Origin: Theodoxus fluviatilis
Lineage: Eukaryota > Mollusca > Gastropoda > Cycloneritida > Neritidae
Length of the DNA stretch: 15,000 nt
Direction: 5' to 3'
Assembly (NCBI GenBank): GCA_034096865.1
Contig: JAWQFJ010017249.1
Coordinates: 95,001-110,000, forward strand
Shown: positions 1 through 8,806 of the stretch, piece after piece
Layout: each line of letters begins with the position of its first letter
Position numbering within the stretch: position 1 is the stretch's first letter
Made by a program: the position numbers and the translations under genes
Notes under the pieces: generated by a model
What the model was told of the DNA's origin: nothing
Seen by the model: only the letters and a program-made list of their open reading frames with translations
Database searches by the model: none

Positions 1-589
1 TCCTTGGTGGAGCATGAAATAAAAATGCTGTGTGCAAATAGCTGACGTGCTGAAGGGTACACAGTTGACATTTAATTTAAATTTGACACCCTTTGCCACA
101 CTGCTCTAATTTTCTTCGCACTACTCAAACAGCATTTGGTCTGCCATGCCTATACTCTCAACAATGTCCAATACCTATTTACACTGGCATCAACGGGAAC
201 CAGACTATCACGAGGAGGTGACTGCAGGATGGGAGTGCATTACGTCCTGCTGACAGGATGAGGTAACTCTAGCCAGGCAGGAAAACGATACTGGAAGGCT
301 GGACGGAGTGCTGAGAAAGAGACAGGTGGGGTGAAGCTGAGGATACCATGAAGGCCAGACGAAAACTGTGACATCACGTGATCTGAGCGTGTTTGAGTGA
401 CGAGCTGTGAGTCCCACACCGACGGAATATATCGTGGATTAGTTTTCTGAAAATCCTCAGTTACCACGAAATCAGAGAGATAATTATGTTAGCGAACAAA
501 GATTATTTTTGTTGGCTCTGTCATGGTATTTCAAGATCCTTATTGTAGCGTGGAGTGCAGTCATTTGACGTCTCGCTGGAAGGCCGCAG
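1..589. other. Unique non-coding sequence, no gene seen
   Basis: Ordinary mixed-composition sequence. The two minus-strand open frames here (208-417 and 240-467) overlap in different frames, show no family motif and are of a length expected by chance. I see no tRNA-like box, no tandem repeat and no convincing splice pair. It is probably intergenic or intronic. Confidence 0.6.
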
Positions 590-595
590 TTTATT
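590..595 (-). promoter_or_regulatory. Candidate polyadenylation signal AATAAA
   Basis: TTTATT on the plus strand reads AATAAA on the minus strand, about 50 bases after the stop codon of the 126-codon open frame. The hexamer is common in AT-rich DNA, so its value rests only on its position relative to the candidate exon. Confidence 0.25.
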
Positions 596-1027
596 CGTTT
601 GTTGTCTCGTAGATGGACTGCCGTGTTCTCCTTGTGGCAGCTCTCATAGCATGCTGTCGAATCTTTCGCGGTACCCCTTGTAGCTGTAGACTTGTTTTTT
701 GAAGATCTTTACATAACGTACACTATTGTATGTATGTAAGTATGTTTTCTTATACTGCGCAAACACTTCCCGCCGCTCGTGCATGCTGTACGTATTGTCT
801 TTGACACGTTTACAAAGCCGCCGCTCCTTGCTCCTTCCAATGGCCTGCTCTCTCGTATCGTTTGTCTTGGCCCATGCAATGTGCATCTCTACTTCTATCA
901 GTATTCGTGGGAAAGTCTTCATTCCTAAGCTGTGCAACCTCGGTACCCGCGCACTGAAACTCTGCACTAGTGTTTGAGGATGCAGAGTGTTTGGTCGGGC
1001 CCTGTGGCAGTCGTCACATGTCTTCTG
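590..1027 (-). other. Candidate 3'-terminal exon with 126-codon open frame and AATAAA
   Basis: I do not recognise this gene. Reading the minus strand, a pyrimidine-rich stretch ending GTTTTGCCTTCAG (acceptor AG at 1026-1025) leads directly into a frame that stays open from 1024 to a stop at 646-644, 126 codons. An AATAAA signal follows at 595-590, about 50 bases past the stop. Acceptor, open frame, stop and poly(A) signal in order at sensible spacing is what a last exon looks like. The predicted peptide begins KTCDDCHRARP, then has a run rich in Lys and Arg (SKERRLCKR, HERREVFAQYKK). CDDCH fits the CxxCH pattern but a single copy in an unknown peptide means little. There is no ATG at the open-frame start, so an upstream exon would be required. 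Chance remains a fair explanation. Confidence 0.25.
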
Positions 1028-1039
1028 AAGGCAAAACAA

Positions 1040-1999
1040 CAGCAGAATGGTGACCTCGACAGCTGGAACTGAGCAAAGACCTCAGGACCGTGGCACGTAG
1101 CAAAAAGGAACTTCTTCAAAGTCCTTATACATCAGACGATAGCAATAAACGGCCGAGACTCTTGCTCTCCGGGCAGCATGTGGCGATAAACTTTCGGGAC
1201 TTTTTCCTGGCTCGCCGGAAGCGACCCCGAGCGGCCAAAGTGGCCAAAGTGGGGGAAAGCGTCACTGCCCGACTGCCGCCTTAAATCTGCATTAAGGGAA
1301 ATTTGAGATTCCTGTAGATTTGACGCAGTCCCGCGTGTCTTTTACGACTGTGGATTTCGGCTCTAACTCCTTTAGGATTGTTACATCATGGGCACTGACG
1401 GTTCTCTTGATCTGTCAGGACTCCACTGCTGATCTAATAGCCAAACGTCGATGTTGATGAGCTGCACCTTCAAACAAAGATCCAACATTCGTCTCACTAC
1501 TTCTAAGCAAGAATGCGGCAAGTTGACTGTCCTCCAGGAAATATACCCACGAACATCATTATGTCACACTTTTGGTGGCTACGTCAAGTTGCTCTTTAAG
1601 GATTGCTGGCGTCGTAGTTGCTTGAAATGCTTTCATCAACACAAAAGAATAAAGAAAAGACGGACTAACTGTTGTGGAAAAAAGCAGTCTTACAGGGCAC
1701 AAGTTTCCATGAGAGCACACCGTAAACACTGGTAAGAAAAGCAGTCCATCTTGCGACATGCCCACATATAGTCACGTTCACATCACGATTTGGTGACACA
1801 TAAGCCAGGATTTCACCGAATAGGCGCATCCCCCATCTCCCCTCTTTTCTTCGAACCTTGACATGTGTACTACCAGCAGCATGACTGTGTCTCTGTCTCC
1901 ATCCACCTACTTACTCCTCCTTTGACTTTTGTTTAATCTGGGTCTACTGAGTCTCTCTGGCCATTGCCACCAAACTCCACATCTGGCTTTGGGTTCACG
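1040..1999. other. Unique non-coding sequence
   Basis: No repeat array, RNA gene or recognisable coding segment. Short open frames at 1090-1284 and 1451-1735 on the plus strand encode basic, low-information peptides without a family motif. One TTCGAAC (near 1850) resembles a tRNA B box on the minus strand, but no matching A box lies at the proper distance. It is likely intergenic or intronic. Confidence 0.55.
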
Positions 2000-2011
2000 C
2001 CTGATTGCCCA

Positions 2012-2053
2012 GGCGGGGTGAGGTGAGGGTGAGGCGAGGTGACACGAGGCGGG
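2012..2053 (+). repeat. Short G-rich degenerate GGTGAG-type repeat
   Basis: A run of imperfect GGTGAGG, GGCGAGG and GGCGGG words occupies about 42 bases. The clustered G runs could form a G-quadruplex on the plus strand. It marks the left edge of a GC-richer patch to about 2370 that stands out from the AT-richer flanks. Function unknown. Confidence 0.5.
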
Positions 2054-2657
2054 ATGATAGGCCCTGGTCATCAGCAGATGTCAGGGGCTCGTGGCGCCAC
2101 GCCTCAGTGCTCCCTCTTGGCCAGTCAGGAATGGCCTCCCCTGCCCGATCTGCAGTGCTCTCAGCCTTCCAGTCCCAACTGTTCTTTTCTGCCTGGCGTC
2201 TAGCGCTGTCTTCTGGTCATACCCTGGTGCCCCCCACTGTCCAACCCCAGGTCTCCTATCCTGCATTTTCCTCGGTTCCGCCTAGCCGGTCACGAACGAT
2301 CTCCCCTGATGAGCTCTCCTTCCCCCTTCCATATGCTTTCCTGTTGCGTCCAGTGTCCCTGAGGATGTGATCCCCAAGCAAGGACCCATCCTAGTTGTCA
2401 CCCTGCCTGGCCTTTATCCGTTTTAGTTGGGACAAATCTGTTGGCATGCTTCACTGACGCTAGCTGGGTGTTTGCGAGGACTAGATCGAGTCTTTAGTCG
2501 ACTCCAGACTGATGTGTCCAAGTAATTATAGACACACTAGACACACTGGAGGATCAGATTTCATCTGCACCCATTTATTCCTGAAGAGTATAGGCGTCTG
2601 CCTGGGCAATCTGCTGGCACAAATTCTACCCGTCTTCAGCTACCACGTCAACAGGAC
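2054..2657. other. GC-rich patch and unique sequence, origin unknown
   Basis: The first half is richer in C and T than its surroundings and carries a 121-codon open frame (2005-2370, plus) whose product is rich in Ser, Pro and Arg and has no motif I recognise. It starts in the G-rich repeat, so composition may explain its openness. A 9-base direct repeat (AGACACACT twice) lies near 2529-2547. It could be a degraded transposon untranslated region or simply unique DNA. Confidence 0.4.
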
Positions 2658-2882
2658 CTACTGGGAGCGATAAGCACAGCTCCGGTTCATTGTCTGACGA
2701 AACAGCGTCTTAAATACAAATGGCTGGATATTGTTCAGTAGATCATCAACACCAGCAATTGATATGATGATTTGTTTCCCCAAATACCGGCCCTTAGGAC
2801 TGACATCCCTGCTCGATATTTGCTCCACCGACATAAATGATATCGTGGAGCTGACAGCAATAAAAATCGAAGAGAAAACCAT
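2658..2882 (-). CDS. Speculative small ORF, 74 codons, with hydrophobic N-terminus
   Basis: I do not recognise this protein. The ATG at 2882-2880 sits in a good animal initiation context (A at -3, G at +4: AAGAAATGG). The predicted product starts MVFSSIFIAVSSTIS, a hydrophobic stretch that resembles a short signal peptide except that it lacks an N-terminal positive charge. A mixed-composition body of about 55 residues follows, including KGRYLGKQIIISIAGVDDLL, with a single Cys near the C-terminus. The stop is TAG at 2660-2658. Length alone does not separate it from a chance open frame, no splice signals or poly(A) signal clearly frame it, and no family is evident. Confidence 0.12.
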   Translation of the reverse strand: MVFSSIFIAVSSTISFMSVEQISSRDVSPKGRYLGKQIIISIAGVDDLLNNIQPFVFKTLFRQTMNRSCAYRSQ

Positions 2883-2999
2883 TTCTTGACGCAACGATGA
2901 AAGTCTTGCTTTTAGAAAACATAGTAATTTCTATTCATTACAGCATATTTCTCTGAGAAACCTATCTATTTTTGTCCTCTCTGTCTCCGTCAGTGGTAT

Positions 3000-3231
<232 letters not shown>

Positions 3232-3303
<72 letters not shown>
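3232..3303 (+). repeat. (TG)n dinucleotide microsatellite, 36 units
   Basis: A perfect alternating TG run directly abutting the TGTC array, with no spacer, forming one compound microsatellite of about 300 bases. Alternating purine-pyrimidine TG/CA is a known Z-DNA-prone sequence. Read length may be unreliable through assembly. Confidence 0.98.
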
Positions 3304-3304
<1 letters not shown>

Positions 3305-3364
3305 ATGTGCTTGCAGACCTTTCAATGAGATAAATGTATCATGCGTATGTTGCGGCTTGTCTCT

Positions 3365-3734
3365 GTAAAGTTCTGGCTATACGAGGGTTCTCTTAGCTTA
3401 CGCCAGGAAGTTGAAGTAAAAACAATCCGGTGGTCTTTAACGAAAAGCTTTATTCAAGAACTGGTCGACACACAGTGACACAATCTGTAATCAGCATAAC
3501 CATAATAACTTCCCTCTCTGGCTGCATCCCTTGAGGACACACTCGCTGTTATCCGCGCTCTCATTTGCTTCTTGTCGTGCTCTCACCTTGAACTCAGTAT
3601 TGCACATGTAGACCTGTACTCTCTGGAGTACACCTCACTCTGGGGTACAATCCGGTAGAGGACTCGATCACTTCTTATGGAGGACATTTCACACTCATCT
3701 GTGATCACCTCGCTCTCTCACATTTCTCGTCATA

Positions 3735-3819
<85 letters not shown>

Positions 3820-3970
3820 GCCCGCACTCGCGCCTTATACATGTGTATCTTTTACAGGTTCCAGAATAGTTCCACATCAACCAGAATCCCCGAGACCGTC
3901 TCGAAGCAGCTCAAAACAACATCACGTGACACTTCAAAACATGAACTCACCCTGACTACATCACATTACA
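3365..3970 (-). mobile_element. Weak solo-LTR-like candidate
   Basis: On the minus strand the segment begins TGTAATGTG (3970) and ends GAACTTTACA (3365), giving TGT...ACA ends. It contains a TATA-like GTATAA at 3840-3835 followed by a GC-rich stretch, and an AATAAAGC signal at 3454-3447 about 85 bases before the 3' end. Promoter, then poly(A) signal, inside TGT...ACA ends is the usual order in a long terminal repeat. Against it: I find no target-site duplication at the ends, no second copy in the window, no primer-binding site or gag-pol frame, and an 81-base CT array lies inside it. The boundaries are guesses. Confidence 0.17.
3737..3817 (+). repeat. (CT)n dinucleotide microsatellite, about 40 units
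   Basis: An uninterrupted alternating CT run. The purine strand carries an Arg-Glu reading in one frame, an artefact. A long homopurine-homopyrimidine mirror repeat like this can form triplex (H-) DNA under supercoiling. Confidence 0.98.
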
Positions 3971-4017
3971 AAGCAACGACAAGGTTGAGGAGACTGGCGT
4001 GAGAGCTTGAAACCATC

Positions 4018-4336
4018 ACAACATGCTAGCACAGTCCAGCACCCTCACAACATGCTAGCACAGTCCAGCACCCTCACAACATGCTAGCACAGTCCAGCAC
4101 CCTCACAACATGCTAGCACAGTCCAGCACCCTCACAACATGCTAGCACAGTCCAGCACCCTCACAACATGCTAGCACAGTCCAGCACCCTCACAACATGC
4201 TAGCACAGTCCAGCACCCTCACAACATGCTAGCACAGTCCAGCACCTTCACAACATGCTAGCACAGTCCAGCACCATCACAACATGCTAGCACAGTCCAG
4301 CACCATCACAACATGCTAGCACAGTCCAGCACCCTC
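4018..4336 (+). repeat. 29-bp minisatellite, 11 head-to-tail copies
   Basis: Units start at 4018 and every 29 bases to 4308. Each carries the 8-base palindrome TGCTAGCA (with the six-base GCTAGC core), then CAGTCCAGCAC. Units are identical except for one base near the 3' end: units 1-7 and 11 end CACCCTC, unit 8 CACCTTC, units 9 and 10 CACCATC. The left flank also ends in CCATC just before unit 1. A unit of 29 is not a multiple of 3, so the array is not a coding repeat. Near-perfect identity points to recent expansion or homogenisation. Confidence 0.98.
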
Positions 4337-4500
4337 ACAACGACGAGTATATTGAGTATAACCAAATGCCTTCATTTACACGCATTTGTTTTTAAACTGA
4401 GAAGGGCTAGAAACTTCATGAGAAGCGAGAGGACTGATGGTCTTCAGAGGAAGAGCCCCCCTGTCTTCAAGTGTTTCGGCCCTGTCTTCCTGGCACTCTC

Positions 4501-4573
4501 GGGAGGGGGGGGGGGGGGGGGGGAGGAGGGGGGGGGAGGGGGGGCGAGGGGGAGGGGGTAGGGGGAGGGGGGG
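4501..4573 (+). repeat. Poly-G tract (G19) and G-rich block
   Basis: A G19 homopolymer (4505-4523) is followed by G runs separated by single A or C to 4573. It has strong G-quadruplex potential on the plus strand. The long poly-Gly and poly-Pro frames that cross it are artefacts. Confidence 0.95.
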
Positions 4574-5895
4574 CACACATGTGTCATAGTCCCAGGTGCC
4601 CGTCAGTAGTAAGGTACATTGTGCGATGGTCTGCCTCGCCTTAGCGCAGGCTGAGAATGTGGAAAGAAGAAACCTCTCCACCTAACATGTACATCGTTAT
4701 ACTGCGTGGACCGTTCCTTGGTTGAAATAACGCTACAGATGAAAATTGGGTTTGTATTTGAATAGAGTACCTGGATAAGTTCATAATGCAAGTGTGGCAG
4801 CTATCAGGTGCGTGTTGTAATAAATCGATTTCGTATCACTTATTCTCCCTAGCAGTAGATTATGTTCAGTAACAGCAGAATTTTTTTGTCATTATTGAGG
4901 CATATTGTAGTTAAAGGTAGACCACCCGCTAACAAAGGTTTGAATATTTCTTGTTCGAAAGGAAGACATGTTGGGTTGGGCTTCTTGAAATAATCGCAGC
5001 TGATAATCGCTGGATAATTTGGAGCGTATCTGATCGTATTTCCATGATAATTCGGTCTTTACTTGAGATGAGTTATGCACATGGAGTATAATGATTCTGA
5101 GCTGCATGAAGAAATGCTTTGAATTGCGCGCACATGTGCGTTAGCAGTGACTTTCCAAATTTAGTGTGGATTATATAGACGACTTCAAAGATACTTGCAT
5201 TCATCAAAATGCATATCCTCAGTCGCCATCTGCTTCAGTCCATTTACATGTAGATATACGCAATGAAAGAAAATATCAACGTGAAGCCTTATTTGCGTTC
5301 CACATTCTTCAACTTTATCTCACCACCCACTGGTAATTTTCCTCTTAGATTTACAGGTGTGCAGTATGTGTCAATGGGCGCACTCGTTCACCTTTTGATT
5401 CGTCTGGAAACTTGGAATCTTCTTTGTGCAACGGTTGCATAATTTTTTTTTCTCTCTCTCTGTATAAGGAGGAATAAATCCGCTGCGTATTCAAATTATT
5501 ATAAAATTACCATAACATCTTTTTTCGCACATTCGTGTGAAAGTCAGCTGTTCCCAGAGATTTTCTTCTTTCGGGCTGTCACAGCGTCGTGGCCGAGTGA
5601 AAGAATTCCGGGTCAGGGGTTGAGGAGACACACAGACAGCCGAAAATGTATTGGTAGAATGATTTGTTGACATATCGCTAGCCGCAAGCATCACACAAAT
5701 GTATTCTCTGTTTGAAACAAAGTCAAATGTCCCCGATAGGAACACAGTCTCAAACACTAAATGGTGATGCATGGAGGACGCCGATCCGCCTTTCCCGCTG
5801 AGCTGCTTCGCCTTACTTAACCTGGCCTGCAAGGGATGTGTATATTGTATAGTTTGTTCTATTTGTTCTCCTGAATCTTAGTTTTTGTTTTTTGT
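4574..5895. other. Unique AT-richer sequence, no gene recognised
   Basis: No tandem array. The longest frame (5491-5832, minus, 113 codons) has no recognisable motif. A tRNA A-box-like TGGCCGAGTGA occurs at about 5591-5601 on the plus strand, but no B box sits at the right distance, so I do not call an RNA gene. AATAAA hexamers at about 4820 and 5473 are not tied to an open frame. Likely intergenic or intronic. Confidence 0.55.
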
Positions 5896-5959
5896 TTATG
5901 TGTGTAGTGTGTGAGGTTTTGTAGGAATGTGGTGTTGAGTGGTTGTATGAGTGTTGATT

Positions 5960-6037
5960 CTTTGGATTGTAAACGCCATGAGCTTTCCTATCAAGGGAAG
6001 GTATGTGCGTATGAATAAACTATTATTATTATTATTT
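5960..6037 (+). mobile_element. Retroposon 3' tail with (ATT)n end
   Basis: TTGTAAACGCCATGAG (5967-5982), then GTATGAATAAAC, then an ATT/TAT run (6021-6037). This resembles the 3' tails of many animal SINEs and their LINE partners, which read approximately TTGTAAAGCGC..TTGAG...GCGCTATATAAATAAA and end in a short tandem repeat. The first block matches the SINE tail at 8044-8028 (minus strand) in 13 of 17 aligned positions with one gap. The 5' end of the element cannot be placed; the T/G-rich sequence from about 5880 may belong to it. Confidence 0.4.
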
Positions 6038-6492
6038 AAAATGTGTGGAAGACCTCTTTGCTTCTTTTCACATAGCTCTGCAACCACTTAGGGCAAAAAA
6101 GACCAGTCATCTCGCGCTGTCAGACGAAGTCAGTCTGAAAAGAGATCCGGATGATCAACGCAGTCTTGCAGCTTAAACTGCACGAAGATCCTTTGATGAC
6201 ACAATGAGAAGCAAGTGGTTCCGAATGATTACGCTCAGCTGCATGTATTAAAGAGACGCACAGTGCTCCCATGCTACCTCCGCGGTGGGTGAGCGGTGGA
6301 AACATGGAATCCTGCCACTCTCTTACGTCGTTGTCTGGTAAGGAATTCTACCCTTGGGTATGCAGCTAGGTACCAACACGCTTCACATGTACTATTTCTT
6401 TGTAACCTTTTTCATTTACATTGCCATTTTGAGCAGCCCGCCCAACGACCTACGTCCAACCGAGTGAAAGGAGAGGTGACCTACATACATTA

Positions 6493-6510
6493 CCCCCCCC
6501 CCCCCCCCCC
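6493..6510 (+). repeat. C18 homopolymer
   Basis: Eighteen consecutive C. It makes a poly-Pro run in the 6296-6634 open frame, which I treat as an artefact. It could instead act as a pyrimidine tract ahead of the AG at 6547-6548. Confidence 0.95.
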
Positions 6511-6548
6511 ATCCCCTGATGGGCGCATCCACCCCTTGCTGAGGACAG

Positions 6549-6608
6549 CAAAAGACCGGTGGAAAGTGATAGTCCAGCTCCTTCATCGGATACCACGCCT
6601 TGTCACAG
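6549..6608 (+). other. Possible short exon (60 nt) ending at a strong 5' splice site
   Basis: CACAG|GTAAGTG at 6604-6615 is a near-ideal 5' splice site. Upstream, GGACAG at 6543-6548 can serve as an acceptor and lies 38 bases after the C18 tract. The 60-nt interval is open in one frame (AKDRWKVIVQLLHRIP at its start) and is a multiple of three. Isolated splice-like words are frequent, so without transcripts this is only a candidate. Confidence 0.12.
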
Positions 6609-6639
6609 GTAAGTGTCGAGAGAAGGTCACCTGAGGTCA

Positions 6640-7117
6640 CAGAAGCTCGGATGAGGGCGGGCAGCGAAGGGCGTCTACTGGACCGTGACATCGAAAGTCG
6701 AAATCCAACCCAGAATCTTGTTTACATGGAGTTTGCACTGATGCCTGTACCAAGGTCAATTCCAAGTTACTTCGTAGTCCTACATCTCAAAGATTCTCTT
6801 GATTACAATGACACACTGCGCAATCAGTAGTTGGACGACGGGGACAGCTGATAAACCTGTGTGCTTGAAAATGAAATCCGTCTGTCTGCCAGTCCTCCTA
6901 CAGTCTTTTACAGACACTCTTTCCCCACGAAATTGACCGTACTTACAAAAAGTACGTGTTTGTTCACATCCCAGTATTGCTTTTTGCACCGTTTACCCAA
7001 GGAAGAGATTGTCTGCAACCTGGTGCGTCAATGTCTAGATAATGAGGCAGCCTCTGCTAGCTGAGCAGGATGTGGTAATTTGAAAATGCTGAATGAACAG
7101 GTCTTTTGATTCCAGGT
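6640..7117. other. Unique sequence, nothing recognised
   Basis: Mixed composition, with only short frames of 67-76 codons on both strands that overlap one another and carry no family motif. No tandem repeats or RNA-like boxes found. Confidence 0.5.
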
Positions 7118-7164
7118 ACCCCACCCCACTCCACCCCACCCCACCCCCACCCCCACCCCCACCC
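7118..7164 (+). repeat. C-rich (CCCCA)n/(CCCCCA)n cryptic repeat
   Basis: A run of CCCCA and CCCCCA units with little variation. The complementary strand has many GGGG runs, so the block could form an i-motif or a G-quadruplex. Poly-Pro and poly-Gly frames (7093-7380 plus, 7035-7370 minus) are consequences of it. Confidence 0.9.
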
Positions 7165-7393
7165 AAACGCTTGCTGTGCTCTACAACGTCTTTCAGAGGT
7201 GGGCAGTTATCAGACTGTGTCCACGTCGCGTGCGTGTCTTCCTCGGTGCTCTCACCCACGATCCCTAGACGTAGTCCTCTAGTCCGCAAACACCACCGCC
7301 TTTTGTTCCCATCTCGCCTTCTGTATCTTCCAACTCCGCCGCCCTTGAGTGGACACATACAAAAGAACATATCTGCCTGAGATTGTCTTTCAG

Positions 7394-7587
7394 CCTTAAC
7401 CCCGGTATCCTATGAGCTTGGCTGACCACGTGGAGGATGTTGTCACCAGTGGTCATCCGGGTGTGTCCGCGTTCGCGTGCCTCTCCACCCGAGAGAGCAG
7501 GACCTCCCGCCAACAGGCTGTCCTCATGACCTTGCCTGCTGGAGGGTGACCACCCACGCAGGCCGTTCTGCCCACATGGTCACCAAG
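7394..7587 (+). other. Candidate internal exon, 194 nt, non-coding or with small ORF
   Basis: The interval is bounded by TTGTCTTTCAG (AG at 7392-7393) and ACCAAG|GTAAGTCG (donor GT at 7588-7589), both close to consensus. Inside, an ATG at 7412 opens a 45-codon frame (starts MSLADHVEDVVTSGHPGVSA) that stops at 7547-7549, 38 bases before the donor. No frame is open across the whole interval, so if spliced it would be a 5'-UTR exon, a terminal coding piece or part of a non-coding RNA. Local GC content is higher than in the flanks. I recognise no family. Confidence 0.2.
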
Positions 7588-7589
7588 GT

Positions 7590-7978
7590 AAGTCGTATGT
7601 GGCTCCTAGCGGTCTGGTGTACATGGCCGTGTGTCATGCAGCTGCAATCCGGGTGTAAGAAAAAACCCAGCGGAAATGTTGTGTCCTTGCCGGCATCAAA
7701 GTAAAAGTATTTAGCGGTAAAGGTATTCAAAAGAAGAACCTGCGCTTTGGTTTAAAGTTACTCCATGCAAACAATACAAACTGTTGAATGGAGATACGAG
7801 CACTCGTATTGTGTTTAAGGAGCTCAATTTTTAAAAAAGTGTATCCAACACCATGCGAAATAATCTCCCAATTAAACTGCTGTAGGTAGCATAGCTCGCA
7901 ATAAAGTACCTTGAAATGTTCCGCCACACGGTGCGCTATCTACAGGACTCCCCATACGTGGACAAATTTCTGGCAACA
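7590..7978. other. Unique AT-rich sequence
   Basis: No array, RNA gene or recognisable coding segment. Overlapping 66-75-codon frames on both strands show no motif. It ends at the SINE 3' end. Confidence 0.55.
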
Positions 7979-8394
7979 TAAAAAGGTAAAGGTGCGGTTT
8001 ATATAGCGACACACCCTTTGTCTGGGTCTCAAACCGCTTTACAATTTACCCCCTGATCACTGGGCATCTAGATCAATCCTTACTGGTCTTTCACAACAAA
8101 CATAGTGACATACATTTAAGACACACACAGTCAGGTACCAGCACCAACTCCGCTCCCTGGGGAGTATTCCAACCCGATGATGGCGCTTGGCCGCATTCAA
8201 GGGTTAATCGCACTACATTTTGCCAACTATGCCCTCACAGGTACCCGGTTTTACTCCTGGGTGGGGAGAAACAATGCGAGTTAAGCATCTTGCTCAAGGA
8301 TGCAACTCTGGGAACCGCGCAGCTTCGAACGCCGTAGATACTGGCCGCAAGCGACTGTAGGTCCAGCGCGCTAACCACTCGGCCACAGAGCCCC
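7979..8394 (-). mobile_element. tRNA-derived SINE, about 415 bp, apparently full length
   Basis: Read on the minus strand, the element starts GGGGCTCTGTGGCCGAGTGG (8394), a tRNA-like head with a pol III A box TGGCCGAGTGG (8385-8375). A B-box-like GCGTTCGAAGC (8332-8322) follows at tRNA-like spacing. The body has CCTTGAGCAAGATGCTTAAC (8299-8280), a motif of a kind that recurs centrally in many fish and invertebrate SINEs. The 3' end has TTGTAAAGCGGTTTGAG (8044-8028) and CGCTATATAAACC (about 8008-7996), resembling LINE-type tails, and closes with CACCTTTACCTTTTT. Such elements are copied by a partner LINE recognising the tail. No clear target-site duplication is visible, suggesting an old insertion. 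The parent tRNA is probably of Ser or Leu type, judging by the head only. Family name not assigned. Confidence 0.85.
8322..8385 (-). promoter_or_regulatory. Internal pol III promoter (A and B boxes) of the SINE
   Basis: The A box at 8385-8375 matches TGGCNNAGTGG perfectly. The B box at 8332-8322 keeps the GTTCGAA core with changes at the edges. The gap of about 42 bases between boxes is normal for tRNA genes. The head does not fold into an obvious complete cloverleaf, so it is a SINE promoter rather than a functional tRNA gene. Confidence 0.75.
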
Positions 8395-8709
8395 ACGCCA
8401 GAGCCAGCATACTAGATTGCTACACCATGCTCATTCATAATTTGCCTTTGTGACATTTGTTCTATTTAATTTAGCGTTTCCTTTAATGGTGATGGTTCTC
8501 ATCGCATCTAAAAACAGTACAAGTAAAGGCATCAAGTGCAATTATTGATTTGAATAAGTAGGCAACCAGTCTGGCTGTGTGCTTACGACTGCATCCTCAT
8601 ACGTATGTTGACGATATCGCATGTGTCTGCTAGCCAAAATGTCATGACATTCTGCAATGTAATTTGTAATGACAATTTTTTAGGGGAAGTTTATACAGAA
8701 GAAAAGGAA
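8395..8709. other. Unique sequence between SINE and ATC array
   Basis: AT-rich, with no motif recognised. A 95-codon frame opens at 8605 and runs through the ATC array as poly-Ile; I do not regard it as coding. Confidence 0.5.
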
Positions 8710-8714
8710 ATCAC

Positions 8715-8806
<92 letters not shown>

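Noticed and set aside
4018..4336. CRISPR array
   Set aside because: The 29-bp units are directly adjacent with no spacers, and the setting is eukaryotic. It is a minisatellite.
5575..5640. tRNA-like head around TGGCCGAGTGA
   Set aside because: The A box is good, but there is no GTTCGA-type B box at the expected distance and no cloverleaf.
8316..8394. Functional tRNA gene at the SINE head
   Set aside because: A and B boxes exist, but no complete cloverleaf is apparent and a SINE body and tail follow directly.
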